A stretch of 64,000 bases of DNA from Salinisphaera sp049568105 (GCF_049568105.1 NZ_CP145335.1:186001-250000); one strand, 5' to 3'. Positions 9,101 through 17,230 are shown, counted from the stretch's first letter. Made by a program: numbers and translations. The notes: generated from the sequence alone by a model not told the origin.

Positions 9101-9295
9101 GTCGCCGATCGGATCCGGGTTGAATACCGGGCCGAGGCGAGCCTGGCATCGGCAATTGAGGCCCACGCTGAACTGCTGACGCGTGAAACACTCGCGCGAA
9201 CGCTGACGGCCAGCGAGGCGCCCGATGGCGACATCGATGCCTCGTTCGAGGTCGGCGACGGTGAGTTGACCCTGGCACTGACCCGGGTCGCTTGA
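6107..9295 (+). CDS. ileS: Isoleucyl-tRNA synthetase, type 2 (eukaryote-like)
   Basis: A 1062-residue class I synthetase that charges tRNA-Ile. The N-terminal signature GPPTANGRPGIHHVLGR marks the type 2 (IleRS2) lineage; the usual gammaproteobacterial type 1 reads GPPYANG...HIGH and is about 940 residues. The HIGH element is replaced by GIHH (residues 56-59), a swap of its first and third positions. GEKMSKSKGN supplies the KMSKS loop. A CP1 editing domain lies between them (GTGIAHEAPAFG). The C-terminus carries the long IleRS2 extension and not the zinc-binding end of IleRS1. IleRS2 proteins are known for mupirocin resistance. The neighbours ribF and lspA of ordinary ileS are absent. Confidence 0.93.
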   Translation: MSGFSEHKPLNLPAVETDVRRWWDEAEVFEASTAARADGPTFTFYEGPPTANGRPGIHHVLGRTIKDAFCRYKTMRGYRVDRKAGWDTHGLPVEIEVEKELGLQSREDIENYGIAAYNAACRESVLRYKNQWDELTRRIGYWVDLDAPYVTFSNEYIESVWWLLKQLHVQGLLYKGHKIHWYSPGSGTVLSSHEVSLGYKEVQDPSITVKFFLEDEPEVAILAWTTTPWTMPSNVALAVGPGIEYAKARAEDGSLYILAKDCVAATLGENAEILETFGADVLIGKRYKPPFDTFLDHPEAEAAWRVIPADFITTDDGTGIAHEAPAFGADDFRVTSDAGMPVFNPIENDGCFRADFPLVGGLWFKDADKPIARDLKQRGLLFEQGVTVHNYPHDWRKGTPLMNYPVESWFVATQQHKDKLVEYNNRINWHPPHVGTGRFGDWLANNVDWALSRHRYWGTPLPIWVNDQNPDDVVVIGSIAELREYAGDQVAADDTLDLHKPQVDEITWRAADGGIMRRVPEIIDVWFDSGAMPFAQWHYPFENKEIFEANFPADFICEGVDQTRGWFYSLHAIGTLIKDSPAYKNVIVNGLLLDANGEKMSKSKGNTVDPFEALDEHGADVIRWYMLSNSPPWDNTKYADRGLRETRTKVFGTLENVYSFFATYANIDGFSADTPAPAVAERPELDRWILSRLQSTAAEAAAALDDYNPTRAARAVERFIDALSNWYIRRSRARFWAGARADEAGSASESEVADKRAAYHTTLTCLTETAAMMAPIAPFFADWLYGQVTQHEGARASVHLADFPTPDAAITDTDLERRMALARAIVANTLALRNEAGLNVRQPVARILVVEEPGVARADVEAVAAIVRDEVNVDAIEFVAGEGDLVKRSAKPNFKQLGKRLGKKMKPVAAAVAELDDDAIAAYLRDGTIAVEADGETIELGEGDLQVAAEGVAGWLVGREDGVTVALDSTLDDSLIQRGLAREVINRIQRLRKQAEFHVADRIRVEYRAEASLASAIEAHAELLTRETLARTLTASEAPDGDIDASFEVGDGELTLALTRVA

Positions 9296-9360
9296 CGGCG
9301 CGCCGCCATAAAAAGACAGTAACGGATTTTCACGATTCGCAACGCGACGGTCAAAAGATC

Positions 9361-9615
9361 ATGAAACAGGATATCCATCCCAACTATCGCCCGGTGGTTT
9401 TCAAGGACATGGGCAGTGAGTTTGCCTTCCTGACCCGTTCGACCATCGAGTCGGACGAAAACATCGAATGGGAAGACGGCAACACCTATCCGCTGATCAA
9501 GCTGGAAGTGACCAGCGATACCCATCCGTTCTACACCGGCAAGCAGAACATCATGGATACCACCGGTAAGGTGGAGCGCTTCCGTCGTCGCTTCGGCGCG
9601 ATGGGCAAGCGCTAG
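9361..9615 (+). CDS. rpmE2: 50S ribosomal protein L31 type B (zinc-free)
   Basis: An 84-residue protein with the type B L31 pattern: MKQDIHPNYRPVVF at the start, then FLTRSTIES, YPLIKLEVTSDTHPFYTG and a basic end. The CxxC zinc-binding residues of type A L31 are absent. Type B paralogues replace L31 when zinc is scarce and are often Zur-regulated. I see no GTTA-N5-TAAC Zur-like site before this gene, so it may be the only L31 and constitutive. ATG 9361 fits the family start; upstream in-frame codons lack homology. It lies 65 bases after ileS. Confidence 0.93.
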   Translation: MKQDIHPNYRPVVFKDMGSEFAFLTRSTIESDENIEWEDGNTYPLIKLEVTSDTHPFYTGKQNIMDTTGKVERFRRRFGAMGKR

Positions 9616-9628
9616 AACGAACGCTGCG

Positions 9629-9662
9629 TTCCGGGCGCGGGCCGGTGACGGCGCGCCCGGAA
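9629..9662 (+). terminator. Terminator hairpin after rpmE2
   Basis: A perfect 11-bp stem (9629-9639 with 9652-9662) has a 12-base loop and starts 13 bases after the rpmE2 stop. There is no strong T-run. Confidence 0.65.
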
Positions 9663-10442
9663 AGACCGTTTCGTGGCAAGGCATTGGCCGTTCGTGCGGC
9701 CGATGCCTTCGTGCGTCCAGCGTTCGTGCCCGAGCTTGGCTGCGCTATGAGCCGTTCGCTCGTGGAGTGATCGAGAGCCGTGGTAGGCCGCGTGCGGCCG
9801 GCAAGGCCGATTGGCCTATGAGCTGGATAAGCCTGCATACGTGCCTAGCCGCCTATGGCAGGCGTGTCTTGTATCGCGTCGATCATGGCGAGCCCAGGTT
9901 GACCCGATCGCGCTGGCGTCAGGCTCCGTCGGCTATTGACGGGCTGCTGGCGTCGATACGGCCACGGGCAGTGAATGAAAGCCTGTATCGTGCTCGGTAG
10001 GAATATGGCGGTCTGTCGGGCAGCCAGGCCGGGCGATGATGCGCTGCCGCGACCTGTCTGAGCGTCAAGCCTTAGCGGCCGGCCGCCGCCCGCTGTGTGC
10101 TGTTGGCCAGGCCGGGCATGGCGGATCGGTCATTCGGACGTAGTCCGAGCGCTCGGTAGCCGCACCAACGGCCCCTCGGTGGTTATTGGGTATCCAGCCC
10201 ATACGATGCCTTGGTGCGCGACTAAAACGGCGTTTCAGCCGCTATTCCGGCACGTTTCGACCGCCCTGGAGGCGCGTGCCGCCTGCTGTGATGGCGATAG
10301 GCGCCAGACTCGCTCTGCTCTGACCGAGGGCGTTGTTATATCGGCCGTGCTGGGGGCGTAGTCGTCAGCAAAAGCCCCCTATGCGTGGCAGCCAACGGGT
10401 CGGGATGCCGCTGGCCTACCAGCCCAGCCTGACAGGCGATCG
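9663..10442. other. Intergenic, about 780 bp, no gene recognised
   Basis: High-GC stretch with several short open frames (for example 9767-10000 and 10095-10361). None shows a recognisable motif, a good ribosome-binding site or plausible amino-acid composition. No RNA gene was recognised. It may hold decayed sequence. Confidence 0.4.
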
Positions 10443-11174
10443 TCAGGCCCAACGCATCGGGTGTTCCTCGCGCAGCACGCCGTCCTCCCAATCGGCCCAG
10501 CCGGTGAACGGGATCGGCGTATCGATCGGCAGTCGGGCGACGCGCTCGCTCCAGTGCTGTTTGGCTGCGGCCAAATGTTGTTCGAATGCGCCCTGGTCCT
10601 GATAAGCAATGCCACCACCTTGCACGCCGTAGCTGACACAGGGCGGCAGGACATCGAAGCCCATATAGTGCAGTGAGTAATTGATTGGCCAGAGCAGGCG
10701 CTCGATCGGCCCGCCGCGGCCGTAGGGCGAAAACGTATGGGCCGGGCCGCCCGTGGTCACCGAACAGACTGCGCGCCGGCCGCGAAAATGGCCTTCGTCA
10801 TAGCGCCGGCGGCTGGTGTAGAGCTCGCCGTAGACGAACACCCGATCGAACCAGCCCTTGAGCATGGCCGGTTGGGCATGCCACCAGAGCGGAAACTGGA
10901 GCACCAGCAGGTCGGCCCGTTCGAGGCGCTCGATCTGGTCGGCGATATCGGTCGGCCGTTGGGCTTCGCGCTGTTCCTTAAGCGCCGAGAAATAATCGGG
11001 ATCCGCAGGCGGGGCGTAATGCCGTGGGCCTTCCACCGGATCGAAACCCTCGGCATAGAGATCGGCGATCTCGACCGTGGCTGCCATGTGGGCCAGCGTA
11101 TCGCGGGCGACGTCGGTGAGCGCGGCGTTGAACGATTGCGGCTCCGGGTGGCAATGAACGATCAAGGCATGCAT
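10443..11174 (-). CDS. NAD(P)H:quinone oxidoreductase, flavodoxin-like fold
   Basis: A 243-residue flavoprotein of the NQO1/MdaB/KefF group. The start MHALIVHCHPEPQSFN is the FMN/FAD phosphate loop of the family. FPLWWHAQPAMLKGWFDRVF and SVTTGGPAHTFSPYG are the isoalloxazine-contact motifs. It should carry out two-electron reduction of quinones in the cytoplasm. I chose ATG 11174 because homology begins there; the frame stays open for another 63 codons into the divergent promoter region. It is transcribed away from a LysR regulator, the usual arrangement for a regulated reductase. Confidence 0.85.
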   Translation of the reverse strand: MHALIVHCHPEPQSFNAALTDVARDTLAHMAATVEIADLYAEGFDPVEGPRHYAPPADPDYFSALKEQREAQRPTDIADQIERLERADLLVLQFPLWWHAQPAMLKGWFDRVFVYGELYTSRRRYDEGHFRGRRAVCSVTTGGPAHTFSPYGRGGPIERLLWPINYSLHYMGFDVLPPCVSYGVQGGGIAYQDQGAFEQHLAAAKQHWSERVARLPIDTPIPFTGWADWEDGVLREEHPMRWA

Positions 11175-11262
11175 AGCGATATCGTGTTTGAGCGATATAG
11201 CCAGCATGCGATTTTCGGTTTTGAAATAGAATCCTCTTAAATCGCAATCGCTATTTGCATGA
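11175..11262. promoter_or_regulatory. Divergent promoter region with LysR-type dyads
   Basis: An 88-bp gap between the quinone reductase and its divergent LysR gene. It contains an interrupted dyad AAATAG (11224-11229) / CTATTT (11251-11256). The perfect inverted repeat TGCAT-GA-ATGCA spans the LysR start codon. These are candidates for LysR binding and autoregulation; no specific T-N11-A box is certain. Confidence 0.4.
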
Positions 11263-12153
11263 ATGCAAGATTTGGACTGGAATGCCCTGCGGCTGGTGCT
11301 GGCCATTGCCCGCTCGGGATCGCTGGCCGGGGCGGCCCGAGGACTCGGTGTCGCGCATGCCACGATTTTTCGTCGGTTGAACGCGGTGGAGCAGCGTATC
11401 GGGGTGAGTCTGTTCGAACGGGCGCGTAGCGGCTATCGGCCGACCGCGGCCGGTGCCGATATGGTCGCGGCCGCTGAGCGTATCGAGCGCGAAGTGATTG
11501 GCGTCGAGCAGCGGGTGCTCGAATGCCAGGCCCAGCCTTCGGGCACGGTGCGCCTGACCACGACTGATACTCTGTTCGAGGGGCTGTTGGCCGCTATTCT
11601 GGCCGACTGTCGGCGCGACTATCCCGACATCGCGCTCGAGGTCGCGGTCTCCAATGACACCTATAGCCTCACCCGGCGCCAGGCCGATATGGCGGTACGG
11701 GCGGTCAATCAGCCGCCGGAACATCTGGTGGGGTGGCGGCTCGGGCAGGTGGCCATGGCGGTCTATACTCAGGCCAACGCAGCACCGAGGGCGGCATACG
11801 AATGGGTCGGACTGGACGATAGCGTGTATTTCCCGGCGCTTGAGGCTTGGCTTGCCGAGCGCGGCGATATCGCGAGCCGCTGTGGTTATCGGCTGGATAC
11901 GCTACTGGGTTTGCGAGCGGCACTCAGGCACGGCGCGGGCCGCGGGGTATTGCCTTGTTACCTGGGTGATAGCGATCCCGATCTGGTTCGGGTCGACGAG
12001 CCGATCGAGACGCTGGGCACCGATCTATGGCTGCTGGTGCATCCGGATTTAAAACGTGTTGCCCGTATCCGGGCGGTGCGCGATCTGCTGTTCGCGGCGT
12101 TTTCCGAGCCCGAGTACCAGCAGGCCCTGGCGGGCCGGGCCATGTGCCGCTGA
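11263..12153 (+). CDS. LysR-family transcriptional regulator
   Basis: A 296-residue regulator. The N-terminal winged helix-turn-helix is clear: LRLVLAIARSGSLAGAARGLGVAHATIFRRLNAVEQRIGVSLFER. The rest is a LysR substrate-binding domain (GTVRLTTTDTLFEGLLA onwards). A C-terminal segment TLLGLRAALRHGAGRGVLPCYLGD is typical of the group regulating oxidoreductases. It probably controls the divergent quinone reductase and itself. The inducer is unknown. Confidence 0.88.
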   Translation: MQDLDWNALRLVLAIARSGSLAGAARGLGVAHATIFRRLNAVEQRIGVSLFERARSGYRPTAAGADMVAAAERIEREVIGVEQRVLECQAQPSGTVRLTTTDTLFEGLLAAILADCRRDYPDIALEVAVSNDTYSLTRRQADMAVRAVNQPPEHLVGWRLGQVAMAVYTQANAAPRAAYEWVGLDDSVYFPALEAWLAERGDIASRCGYRLDTLLGLRAALRHGAGRGVLPCYLGDSDPDLVRVDEPIETLGTDLWLLVHPDLKRVARIRAVRDLLFAAFSEPEYQQALAGRAMCR

Positions 12154-12401
12154 GCCTCGAGACAGGCCTCGTACTGGAGGCCGGCTTCAACACCGCCCAG
12201 AAGGCCCAGCCGCCATGGCGTGCTTTGGTCTGCGCCGGATGCCCGGGCGTCATGTTCTGGCCCAATCTCGGCATCAAGAGAGCAAACGATGCAAAGCGGC
12301 ACGTTTTTGGGGCGCGAGACACCCGTGCTATGGGGCGCGTTTTTGCCGAGCACTGGCCGTGGCCTGAACGCGTACCGCGCGATAGTGCCTAGCTCGATCG
12401 A
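12154..12401. other. Intergenic between convergent genes, nothing recognised
   Basis: About 250 bp between the LysR gene (plus) and the siderophore-interacting protein (minus). An open frame continues across it without family signature. No clear terminator hairpin was found. Confidence 0.35.
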
Positions 12402-13157
12402 TCAGGCGCCGGCGGATTCGGCGGATTCGGCGTCTTCGCGTTTTTCGACCTTGTGGCGTTCTTCGTTGCTGCCCAGTTTCCAATAGCTGGAGATATACAG
12501 ATCCTCTTTCGCCACGCCGCGTTCGTCTTTCAGATGGGCGCGCAGTTTGCGCATGCTGGCAAATTCGCAGGCCACCCAGATCGACGGCCGGCCCGCAGCC
12601 CAGTTCAGCGCGCGCACGGCCTCGCAGAGCACGTCGCTGTCGCGCCCGGGGCGGGCATTGATCACCCAGTCGAGCTGGATGCCTTCGGGGGCGCGCAGAT
12701 CCTGGATATCGGCTCGGTCGATCACTTCGATCACGGCCCGCCCGCGGGCGTTGGCCGGCAGGGTTTCGAGATTGGCGCTGATCGCCGGCAGGGCAGTCAT
12801 ATCGCCGACCAGTAAAAACCAGTCGGCGCGGGGATCGACGCGCTTGGCCGGGCCGGGGCCGCCGATTTCGATGGTGTCCCCCGGTGTCGCCTGGTCCGCC
12901 CAGCGTGAAGCCGGGCCGCCATCGTGGTGAAGTACGAAGTCGATATCGATGGCGTCCTCACGCTGCGACCGTACGGTGTAGGTACGCAGGAGTGGCCGGT
13001 CGCTGTGGGCCTGGGCGAAGCGCAGCTTCACGTAGGCGCTGGCCTGGTCCGCCGGGAAATCGACCATGCCCGCGCCGCCGAGGGTGATCCGCAGCATATG
13101 CGGGGTGATTTCGGTCTTGTCGAGCACGGTGAACTGGCGGGGCGGGGTACGGCTCAT
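12402..13157 (-). CDS. Siderophore-interacting protein (FAD-dependent ferric reductase)
   Basis: A 251-residue SIP-family (ViuB-like) flavoreductase that reduces ferric siderophores in the cytoplasm to release iron. RTYTVR (residues about 60-65) is the FAD-binding RxYS/T motif. LVGDMTALPAI is the NAD(P)H-domain signature, and IWVACEFASMRKLR ends the domain. The C-terminus is a charged tail (EERHKVEKREDAES). Its ATG overlaps the stop of the upstream marR gene (ATGA), so the two form an operon under that regulator. No Fur-box-like sequence was noticed. Confidence 0.88.
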   Translation of the reverse strand: MSRTPPRQFTVLDKTEITPHMLRITLGGAGMVDFPADQASAYVKLRFAQAHSDRPLLRTYTVRSQREDAIDIDFVLHHDGGPASRWADQATPGDTIEIGGPGPAKRVDPRADWFLLVGDMTALPAISANLETLPANARGRAVIEVIDRADIQDLRAPEGIQLDWVINARPGRDSDVLCEAVRALNWAAGRPSIWVACEFASMRKLRAHLKDERGVAKEDLYISSYWKLGSNEERHKVEKREDAESAESAGA

Positions 13158-13594
13158 GGGGTCTGTTCCCGTTGGTCGAGATTGGCGGCCATCGCATTGG
13201 CCAGACCAATGAAGTGGGTGAGTTCGTTCTCGGACAGGCCGGCGCCCATGCGTTGGCCGGCTTCGGTCTCGATGTCGACGATGCGGCGATACAGGCGTTC
13301 GCCGGCGACGGTCAGCGTCAGCTGCTGGCTGCGGCTATCGGCTGGATGCGGCTGGCGGTCGATCAAGCCGGCCGATTGCAGACTTTTGATAAGTCGGGCG
13401 ATACGGGCTTTGTCCTGGAGCATGCGTTCGGCAATCGTCTGTGCCGTGCACTGGGCAGCCCGGGCGATGCTTTTGAGCACCCGGATTTCAGACACCGTGA
13501 GTTCGATGCCGGCTGCCGCATAGCCTTCGCGTAGGGCGCGTTTATAGGCATGCAGCAGGCGATGGAGCGATTCCCCGATCGCGGTGGCGTTCAT
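13154..13594 (-). CDS. MarR-family transcriptional regulator
   Basis: A 146-residue winged-helix repressor. The HTH reads QCTAQTIAERMLQDKARIARLIKSL, and the wing contains RQPHPADSRSQQLTLT, the DxRxxxLxLT signature of MarR proteins. It is the first gene of an operon with the siderophore-interacting protein (4-bp overlap). Two palindromes lie directly upstream of its start and probably mediate autorepression. The ligand is unknown; a siderophore- or redox-linked signal is plausible from context only. Confidence 0.88.
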   Translation of the reverse strand: MNATAIGESLHRLLHAYKRALREGYAAAGIELTVSEIRVLKSIARAAQCTAQTIAERMLQDKARIARLIKSLQSAGLIDRQPHPADSRSQQLTLTVAGERLYRRIVDIETEAGQRMGAGLSENELTHFIGLANAMAANLDQREQTP

Positions 13595-13603
13595 AGCAGA
13601 TCA

Positions 13604-13618
13604 GTTGACAGTATCAAC
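13604..13618. promoter_or_regulatory. MarR operator candidate 1 (GTTGA-N5-TCAAC)
   Basis: A 15-bp palindrome, GTTGACAGTATCAAC, beginning 10 bases upstream of the marR start codon. Its arms match the second site at 13637-13651 exactly. Confidence 0.7.
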
Positions 13619-13636
13619 TATATGTTCGCGGTTGGG

Positions 13637-13651
13637 GTTGATAGTGTCAAC
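13637..13651. promoter_or_regulatory. MarR operator candidate 2 (GTTGA-N5-TCAAC)
   Basis: A 15-bp palindrome, GTTGATAGTGTCAAC, with arms identical to site 1. The centre-to-centre spacing is 33 bp, about three helical turns, so two dimers would bind the same DNA face. Confidence 0.7.
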
Positions 13652-13743
13652 CATCGTTTCGCAGGCACCGTGCTGGGCATGGCGCTGGCCGGGATTGTTA
13701 GACTATGCGCCTTCGCCAGCCGGCCCGACCAGGTAGAACCCCC

Positions 13744-15177
13744 ATGTCTGTCGTTACCCGTTTCGCTCCGAGCCCGACCGGTTATCTGCATATCGGTGGC
13801 GCCCGTACTGCCTTGTATTCCTGGCTGTATGCCCGGAAACACGGCGGCCGCTTTGTGCTGCGTATTGAAGACACCGATCGCGAACGTTCCACCGACGAGG
13901 CGGTACAGGCGATTCTCGATGCCATGCACTGGCTCGATCTGGAGCACGACGGCGAGATTTACTACCAGACCCAGCGCTTCGACCGCTATGCCGAAGTCAT
14001 CGATTGGCTCCTGGCCGAGGGCTGGGCCTATCGCTGCTATTCGAGCGCCGAGGAAGTCGAGGCCATGCGCGAAGCGGCCCGTGCCCGCGGCGAAAAACCC
14101 AAGTACGACGGCACCTGGCGGCCGATGCCAGGCAAGACCCTGCCCGAGCCGCCGGAAGGCGTTGATCCCGTGATCCGGTTCGCCACGCCGCTCGAGGGCA
14201 CGACCGTGATCCCGGATCTAGTCAAGGGCGAGATCGCGATTGCCAACACCGAGCTGGACGATCTGATCATCGCCCGGGCCGACGGCACGCCGACTTACAA
14301 CTTCTGCGTGGTGGTCGACGATATGGATATGGGCATCACCCATGTCATTCGCGGCGACGACCACGTCAACAACACGCCGCGTCAGATCAATATTCTCAAG
14401 GCGCTGATCGGCGAAGATGGTGAGTTGCCCTACTATGCCCATGTGCCGATGATCCTCGGCCCTGACGGCAAGCGGCTGTCCAAGCGCCACGGCGCGGTCG
14501 GCGTGATGACCTTCCGCGAGCAGGGTTTTCTGCCGAGCGCGCTGCTCAACTATCTGGTGCGTTTGGGCTGGGCGCATGGCGATCAGGAGATCTTCACGCG
14601 TGAGGAGATGATCGAGCATTTCGATATCGCCAACGTCCAGGGCGGTGCCTCGACCTTCGACCCGGAAAAGCTGCTGTGGGTGAACCAGGAGCACATCAAG
14701 GCTGCCGAGCCGATGGATCTGGCCAATGAACTGGCCTGGCATCTGGCCCGGCACGGCATCGAAGGCGTCGATGCGCATCGTTTGGCCAAGATCGCCGCAG
14801 TCCAGCAGGCCCGCTGCAAGACCATGGCGGAAATGGCCGAGCAAAGTCTGTTTCTGTTTCGAGAGGTCGACGAATACGCGCCCAAGGCAGTCAAGAAGCA
14901 CATCAAGACCGCGACCCCGGATCTGCTGGCCCAGGTGCATGACGGTCTGGCCAAATTGGACGCCTGGGAAGAAGAGGCCGTCGCTGCGACCGTACGCGAG
15001 GTGGCCGAGTCCAATGAAGTCGGCATGGGCAAGGTCGCCCAGCCGATCCGGATCGCCCTGACCGGCGGTCCGGTGTCGCCTTCGATCGACGATACGCTGG
15101 TGCTGCTCGGCCGCGAGACGACCCTGGCCCGCCTGGATGCGGCCGTATCGGCGTTCCGTGAATTAAAGGCCGACTAA
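13744..15177 (+). CDS. gltX: Glutamyl-tRNA synthetase
   Basis: A 477-residue class I synthetase. The HIGH element is FAPSPTGYLHIGGART (residues about 6-21), and the KMSKS-type loop is GKRLSKRHGAVGV. The anticodon-binding all-helical C-terminus follows. It charges tRNA-Glu, and perhaps also tRNA-Gln in lineages that use the transamidation route; the sequence alone does not say which. ATG 13744 is chosen because homology begins there, although the frame is open upstream. Confidence 0.95.
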   Translation: MSVVTRFAPSPTGYLHIGGARTALYSWLYARKHGGRFVLRIEDTDRERSTDEAVQAILDAMHWLDLEHDGEIYYQTQRFDRYAEVIDWLLAEGWAYRCYSSAEEVEAMREAARARGEKPKYDGTWRPMPGKTLPEPPEGVDPVIRFATPLEGTTVIPDLVKGEIAIANTELDDLIIARADGTPTYNFCVVVDDMDMGITHVIRGDDHVNNTPRQINILKALIGEDGELPYYAHVPMILGPDGKRLSKRHGAVGVMTFREQGFLPSALLNYLVRLGWAHGDQEIFTREEMIEHFDIANVQGGASTFDPEKLLWVNQEHIKAAEPMDLANELAWHLARHGIEGVDAHRLAKIAAVQQARCKTMAEMAEQSLFLFREVDEYAPKAVKKHIKTATPDLLAQVHDGLAKLDAWEEEAVAATVREVAESNEVGMGKVAQPIRIALTGGPVSPSIDDTLVLLGRETTLARLDAAVSAFRELKAD

Positions 15178-15198
15178 GACCTCGCACGAACAGCGAAG

Positions 15199-15241
15199 AT
15201 AGGCCAGCAGCAGCCCGGGCCTTGGGTTGTTGCTGGCCTAT
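15199..15241 (+). terminator. Terminator hairpin after gltX
   Basis: A long stem of about 18 bp (15199-15216 with 15224-15241), with two G-U pairs and a seven-base loop, starts 22 bases after the gltX stop. The T-run is missing. Confidence 0.7.
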
Positions 15242-15883
15242 GGCACTATGCCAATGGCCGCTCGCACCGCGCCCTTCGGCGTCTGAAGCGCGCTGAAAGG
15301 ATCTAGAGTGGCAGGAATCGCGGCCATTAGGGGGCTTAAGCGCGGCCTATGGCAGTCGACTGTGTCCGCAGGTCTGCGCTGCGGGTGCTTTCGAACCCAA
15401 GGCATATGCAGCGGTTCGCGCTACAGCCGATGCGTGGTGGATTTGGGCTCGGCTGTCGGTGGGCGAGGTCGGTCTATGCCGATCGTGCCAGTCGAAGGCG
15501 CCAGCGGCCCTTGATGCTAGAGTGTGATGCTAGAAAAGGGAGAGCCCTTACCGGGGCCGCGATCGGACGCTCATGCCGCGGGCTTGGGCATGATGCGGGA
15601 TCGATCAGGACCTGCCGCTCTGGGCTGGGACGCCGGGTAGTGGAGGGCACAGTCGGCTCAACGCCACCCGGGTTCCGATCACTAGATCAATTGGCCTTAC
15701 CGGCTTGGTCGGTGTGCGTTGTACGTTAGTGGCCGCACGCGTAGCTGCGACCGCCCGGCCGGCGCCGGTCGGTCCGTACCGCAGCAGCCGGATCTGGGAC
15801 AGGGGCGGTGCTGATTTCTGTAGTGACCATCGATAGTAATTTGCTATTCGACTGCGCAATACCATAACGTCAGCCGTATCGTT
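15242..15883. other. Intergenic, about 640 bp, no gene recognised
   Basis: GC-rich spacer before the arsR-like gene. Open frames on both strands show no family features and no tRNA cloverleaf is apparent. The last 60 bases turn AT-rich, consistent with the promoter of the arsR-CDF operon. Confidence 0.4.
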
Positions 15884-15902
15884 ACAATGATTATTCAATT
15901 GT
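15884..15902. promoter_or_regulatory. ArsR/SmtB-type operator candidate
   Basis: An imperfect 19-bp dyad with arms ACAAT (15884-15888) and ATTGT (15898-15902) sits directly before the Shine-Dalgarno (GAGG) of the arsR-like gene. Position and AT-rich dyad fit SmtB/CzrA-type autorepression. Confidence 0.5.
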
Positions 15903-15912
15903 AGAGGTCTCT

Positions 15913-16233
15913 ATGGCCCTCACCGTCAATATCGCGACGCTCGATTCGGGCCGTACCGACCGCATGGCCGAGATGTTTCGTCTGCTGGGCGAGCCGAACC
16001 GGCTATCGTTGGTGTATGCCTGTCTCGAGCAGCCGCAGAGCGTGGCAAGTCTGGCCGAGCAAATCGACATCTCGATGTCGCTGGCCAGCCATCATCTGCG
16101 GCTGCTGCGTGCAGCGCGGCTGTTGGCGGCGGAACGCCGTGGCAAGCAGGTGTTCTATGTGGCCGCAGACGACCACGTACAGCGCGTGCTACGCGACATG
16201 ATCGCGCACAGTGCTAAGGAGGACAGGCGATGA
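15913..16233 (+). CDS. ArsR/SmtB-family metal-responsive repressor
   Basis: A 106-residue winged-helix repressor. LGEPNRLSLVYACLEQPQSVASLAEQIDISMSLASHHLRLLR is the ArsR helix-turn-helix, followed by the wing ERRGKQVFYVAADDHVQRVL. The N-terminal ELCVC-type arsenic ligands are absent. The C-terminal helix carries D-H and H residues (AADDHVQRV...MIAHS) resembling the alpha-5 zinc sites of SmtB/CzrA. It overlaps the CDF transporter gene by 4 bases (ATGA), so it likely represses this efflux gene until zinc, cobalt or cadmium accumulates. Confidence 0.85.
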   Translation: MALTVNIATLDSGRTDRMAEMFRLLGEPNRLSLVYACLEQPQSVASLAEQIDISMSLASHHLRLLRAARLLAAERRGKQVFYVAADDHVQRVLRDMIAHSAKEDRR

Positions 16234-17210
16234 GCACCTCGCATTCGCACGACCACGCACACGGCCACGAGCACCCCCACGAGCACGGCTGCGGTCACGA
16301 CCATGATCACGGGTTGGGGGGGCACCATCATCATGGCAGCGGCAAGGTGCTGGTGTTCTCGCTGTGCTTTACGCTCGCCTTCGCCGTGGTGGAAGTCGTC
16401 GGCGGTTGGCTGTCGGGGTCACTGGCGCTGCTTTCCGATGCCGGGCATATGTTCACCGATTCGTCGTCGCTTGCGATCGGCGCGGTCGCGGCCTGGCTAT
16501 CCCGGCGCCCGGCCTCCAATGCCCATTCCTTTGGCCTACAGCGCGCCGAGGTGCTGGGCGCCTTAATCAATGCCGTGCTCATGATCGGCGTCGTGGTCGC
16601 GATCGCAGTCTCGGCGGTCCATCGGCTGTTCAATCCGGAGCCGGTGATGGGCGGTACGGTGATGATCATCGCCGGTATCGGGTTGCTGGTGAATATCATC
16701 ATCGGTGCGATCCTGTTGCGCGGCGAGCAGACCATGAACGTACGCGGCGCGCTACTGCATGTGCTGGGCGATCTGCTGGGCTCGGTGGCTGCACTGGCGG
16801 CCGGCTTCGTGATCATGGCCACCGACTGGACGCCGATCGATCCGATCCTGTCGTTGTTCGTCTGCCTGCTGATTTCGATCTCGGCTTTCCCGCTGCTGCG
16901 GGAAGTCGTGCGGGTATTGATGGAAGGCGTGCCCAAGGGTGTGGATGCGACCCGGGTGAGCCAAGCGCTGGCAGGCGTGGAAGGGGTACGCTCGGTGCAC
17001 GATCTGCATATCTGGAGTCTGTCTTCGCACCAGCGGGCGTTGTCGGCGCACGTCGAGATCGGTCGGCTGGCCGATTGGGAAGCGATTCTGCCACGGCTGC
17101 AGGCGTTATTGGCCGAGCGTTTTTCGATTACCCATACCACGCTGCAACCCGAGGATCAGTCGACCGCCCGGGCCTGTGTCAACGATCTGGACTGCGGAAT
17201 CGCCACCTGA
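16230..17210 (+). CDS. CDF-family divalent cation efflux transporter
   Basis: A 326-residue inner-membrane antiporter of the CzcD/ZitB type. The N-terminus is a metal-binding tail with 15 His among residues 5-35. Six transmembrane helices follow; SLALLSDAGHMFTD gives the transport-site HxxxD in TM2 and the TM5 region has HVLGDLLGS. The cytoplasmic C-terminal domain (GVEGVRSVHDLHIWSLSSHQ) is complete. It exports zinc or cobalt/cadmium. The coupled upstream arsR-like gene supports metal-induced expression. Confidence 0.92.
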   Translation: MSTSHSHDHAHGHEHPHEHGCGHDHDHGLGGHHHHGSGKVLVFSLCFTLAFAVVEVVGGWLSGSLALLSDAGHMFTDSSSLAIGAVAAWLSRRPASNAHSFGLQRAEVLGALINAVLMIGVVVAIAVSAVHRLFNPEPVMGGTVMIIAGIGLLVNIIIGAILLRGEQTMNVRGALLHVLGDLLGSVAALAAGFVIMATDWTPIDPILSLFVCLLISISAFPLLREVVRVLMEGVPKGVDATRVSQALAGVEGVRSVHDLHIWSLSSHQRALSAHVEIGRLADWEAILPRLQALLAERFSITHTTLQPEDQSTARACVNDLDCGIAT

Positions 17211-17230
17211 TGTATCTTGGGCGGGCCGGG

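Noticed and set aside
9296..9360. Zur box before rpmE2
   Set aside because: No GTTA-N5-TAAC dyad occurs here, despite type B L31 often being Zur-controlled.
9663..10442. tRNA or ncRNA gene in the long gap after rpmE2
   Set aside because: I could not see a cloverleaf or a known RNA fold by eye; needs tRNAscan/Infernal to be excluded.
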